Shown here: piece by piece, positions 63,400 to 64,000 of the stretch | Layout of the letters: every line of letters begins with the position of its first letter | Numbering within the stretch: the first letter of the stretch is position 1 | Origin: Acanthosepion esculentum | Lineage: Eukaryota; Mollusca; Cephalopoda; Sepiida; Sepiidae | NCBI GenBank assembly: GCA_964036315.1 | Contig: OZ038487.1 | Span: 59,951,662-60,015,661 of the forward strand | Direction: 5' to 3' | DNA: 64,000 nucleotides | Made by a program: the position numbers and the translations under genes | The notes under the pieces: generated by a model | The model's database searches: none | What the model was told of the DNA's origin: nothing | The model's input: only the letters and a program-made list of their open reading frames with translations

Positions 63400-64000
63400 C
63401 GGCGTTTCTACGTCGCACGCCGAATGCAGACGATTTTGATCGGTTTTGCATGCGTGCCTCAGAAAATAACCCAAAGAACACAACTGCCAAATCTTGACAA
63501 AATTTTGGTACGCTGATGGACGTCTGAAAGTGATTAGATAGGAGCATATGTAACTGATTTGATGTAATGAGCTTGAGTTAATGTTTAATAAATCAAATAG
63601 GAGATTTTGTTCGGTTTTAGCGACAGAGAAGTGAATGGGATTTATTCTGTAGCTCTTCTATGAATGCAAATAATGAATTTACCTTTTGTGGCCAGTGACA
63701 AATGGCGACCTTTTTTTTTTTTTTTTTAACAAATAGAAAATAGGATAAAATGCATCCTTGTTTAATGTCCTTCATTTTTCTATTCTTATTGTTTCTTTGC
63801 TTTATATTAGTCGCATTTTGTGCTAATGATAGAAATCGACTGTATCCGCCGCAAAAGATTCAGCTAATGCCGTCATGTGTAATTATGATATCGAAATTTC
63901 TCGCCGGCAACGAGATTTGCATAATGAAGTCATTTGCTATCCGATAACAACGGTATTCGAACTATTTCGTTCGCTTTCAGTTAGCTGGGAATTATGTTAT
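63400..64000. other. Unique end segment with a possible small secreted ORF
   Basis: The frame 63750-63947 (65 codons) starts MHPCLMSFIFLFLLFLCFIL, a signal-peptide-like hydrophobic stretch ending VAFCA, followed by a polar remainder with two Cys. No family is recognised, and AT-rich DNA generates such frames easily. The overlapping 63880-63922 holds TAATTA and ATTTGCAT, homeodomain and POU-octamer words, in GC-balanced sequence. The window ends inside this region. Confidence 0.2.

Overview
The window looks like repeat-dominated, intergenic or intronic DNA from a mollusc, most likely an octopod cephalopod. This is inferred from three things: the density of (TA)n/(CA)n arrays, the mix of Penelope-like, RTE, CR1/Jockey and Tc1/mariner relics, and several tRNA- and 5S-derived SINE families. 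I found no convincing host protein-coding gene, no intact rRNA or tRNA gene and no CRISPR array. Nearly all recognisable coding sequence is transposon-derived and broken. The one exception is the endonuclease domain of a Penelope-like element at the left edge, which is open as far as it extends.

Layout. 0-5 kb: Penelope-like (PLE) GIY-YIG domain, two RTE-type LINE fragments, a tRNA-derived SINE nested in one of them, and a 240-bp tandem duplication. 5-14 kb: a 5S rRNA+tRNA dimeric SINE, PLE RT-to-endonuclease linker, several hammerhead-ribozyme-like motifs, a mariner relic fused to a tRNA-headed SINE, and a fold-back MITE. 14-24 kb: a broken Tc1 element, a 251-bp VNTR retro-element pair, and a second inverted copy of the mariner+SINE composite. 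24-38 kb: a scrambled LINE on the minus strand, CR1/Jockey LINE ends, and a 27-28 bp satellite. 38-48 kb: a 76-bp-arm inverted repeat enclosing an almost complete hammerhead motif, two mariner relics, another SINE with a hammerhead core, and a Helitron-like element. 48-57 kb: satellites, a second full-length 5S+tRNA SINE, and a Ty3/gypsy element with gag, protease, RT, RNase H, integrase and a 3' LTR but no 5' LTR. 57-64 kb: a chimeric Tc1/mariner, a large inverted-repeat unit bounded by (TA)n, a 1.2-kb pyrimidine-rich tract, and a short unclassified end segment.

The connecting theme is hammerhead-like self-cleaving RNA motifs. The core (CUGANGA ... stem II ... GAAA) is followed by a short palindrome that could form stem III as a dimer. 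It recurs in two contexts: near PLE debris and (TA)n arrays (7.1, 8.25, 18.4 and 38.5 kb), and inside a tRNA-headed SINE (12.1, 22.5 and 42.5 kb). The two clearest cases, 7.1 kb minus and 38.5 kb plus, also have complementary stem I arms. PLEs are known to carry hammerheads and the schistosome Sm-alpha element is a known tRNA-promoter/hammerhead SINE. A cephalopod SINE family built this way, with a second subfamily missing the 5' half of the motif, would be the most notable thing here. All ribozyme calls rest on reading by eye and have not been folded or tested.
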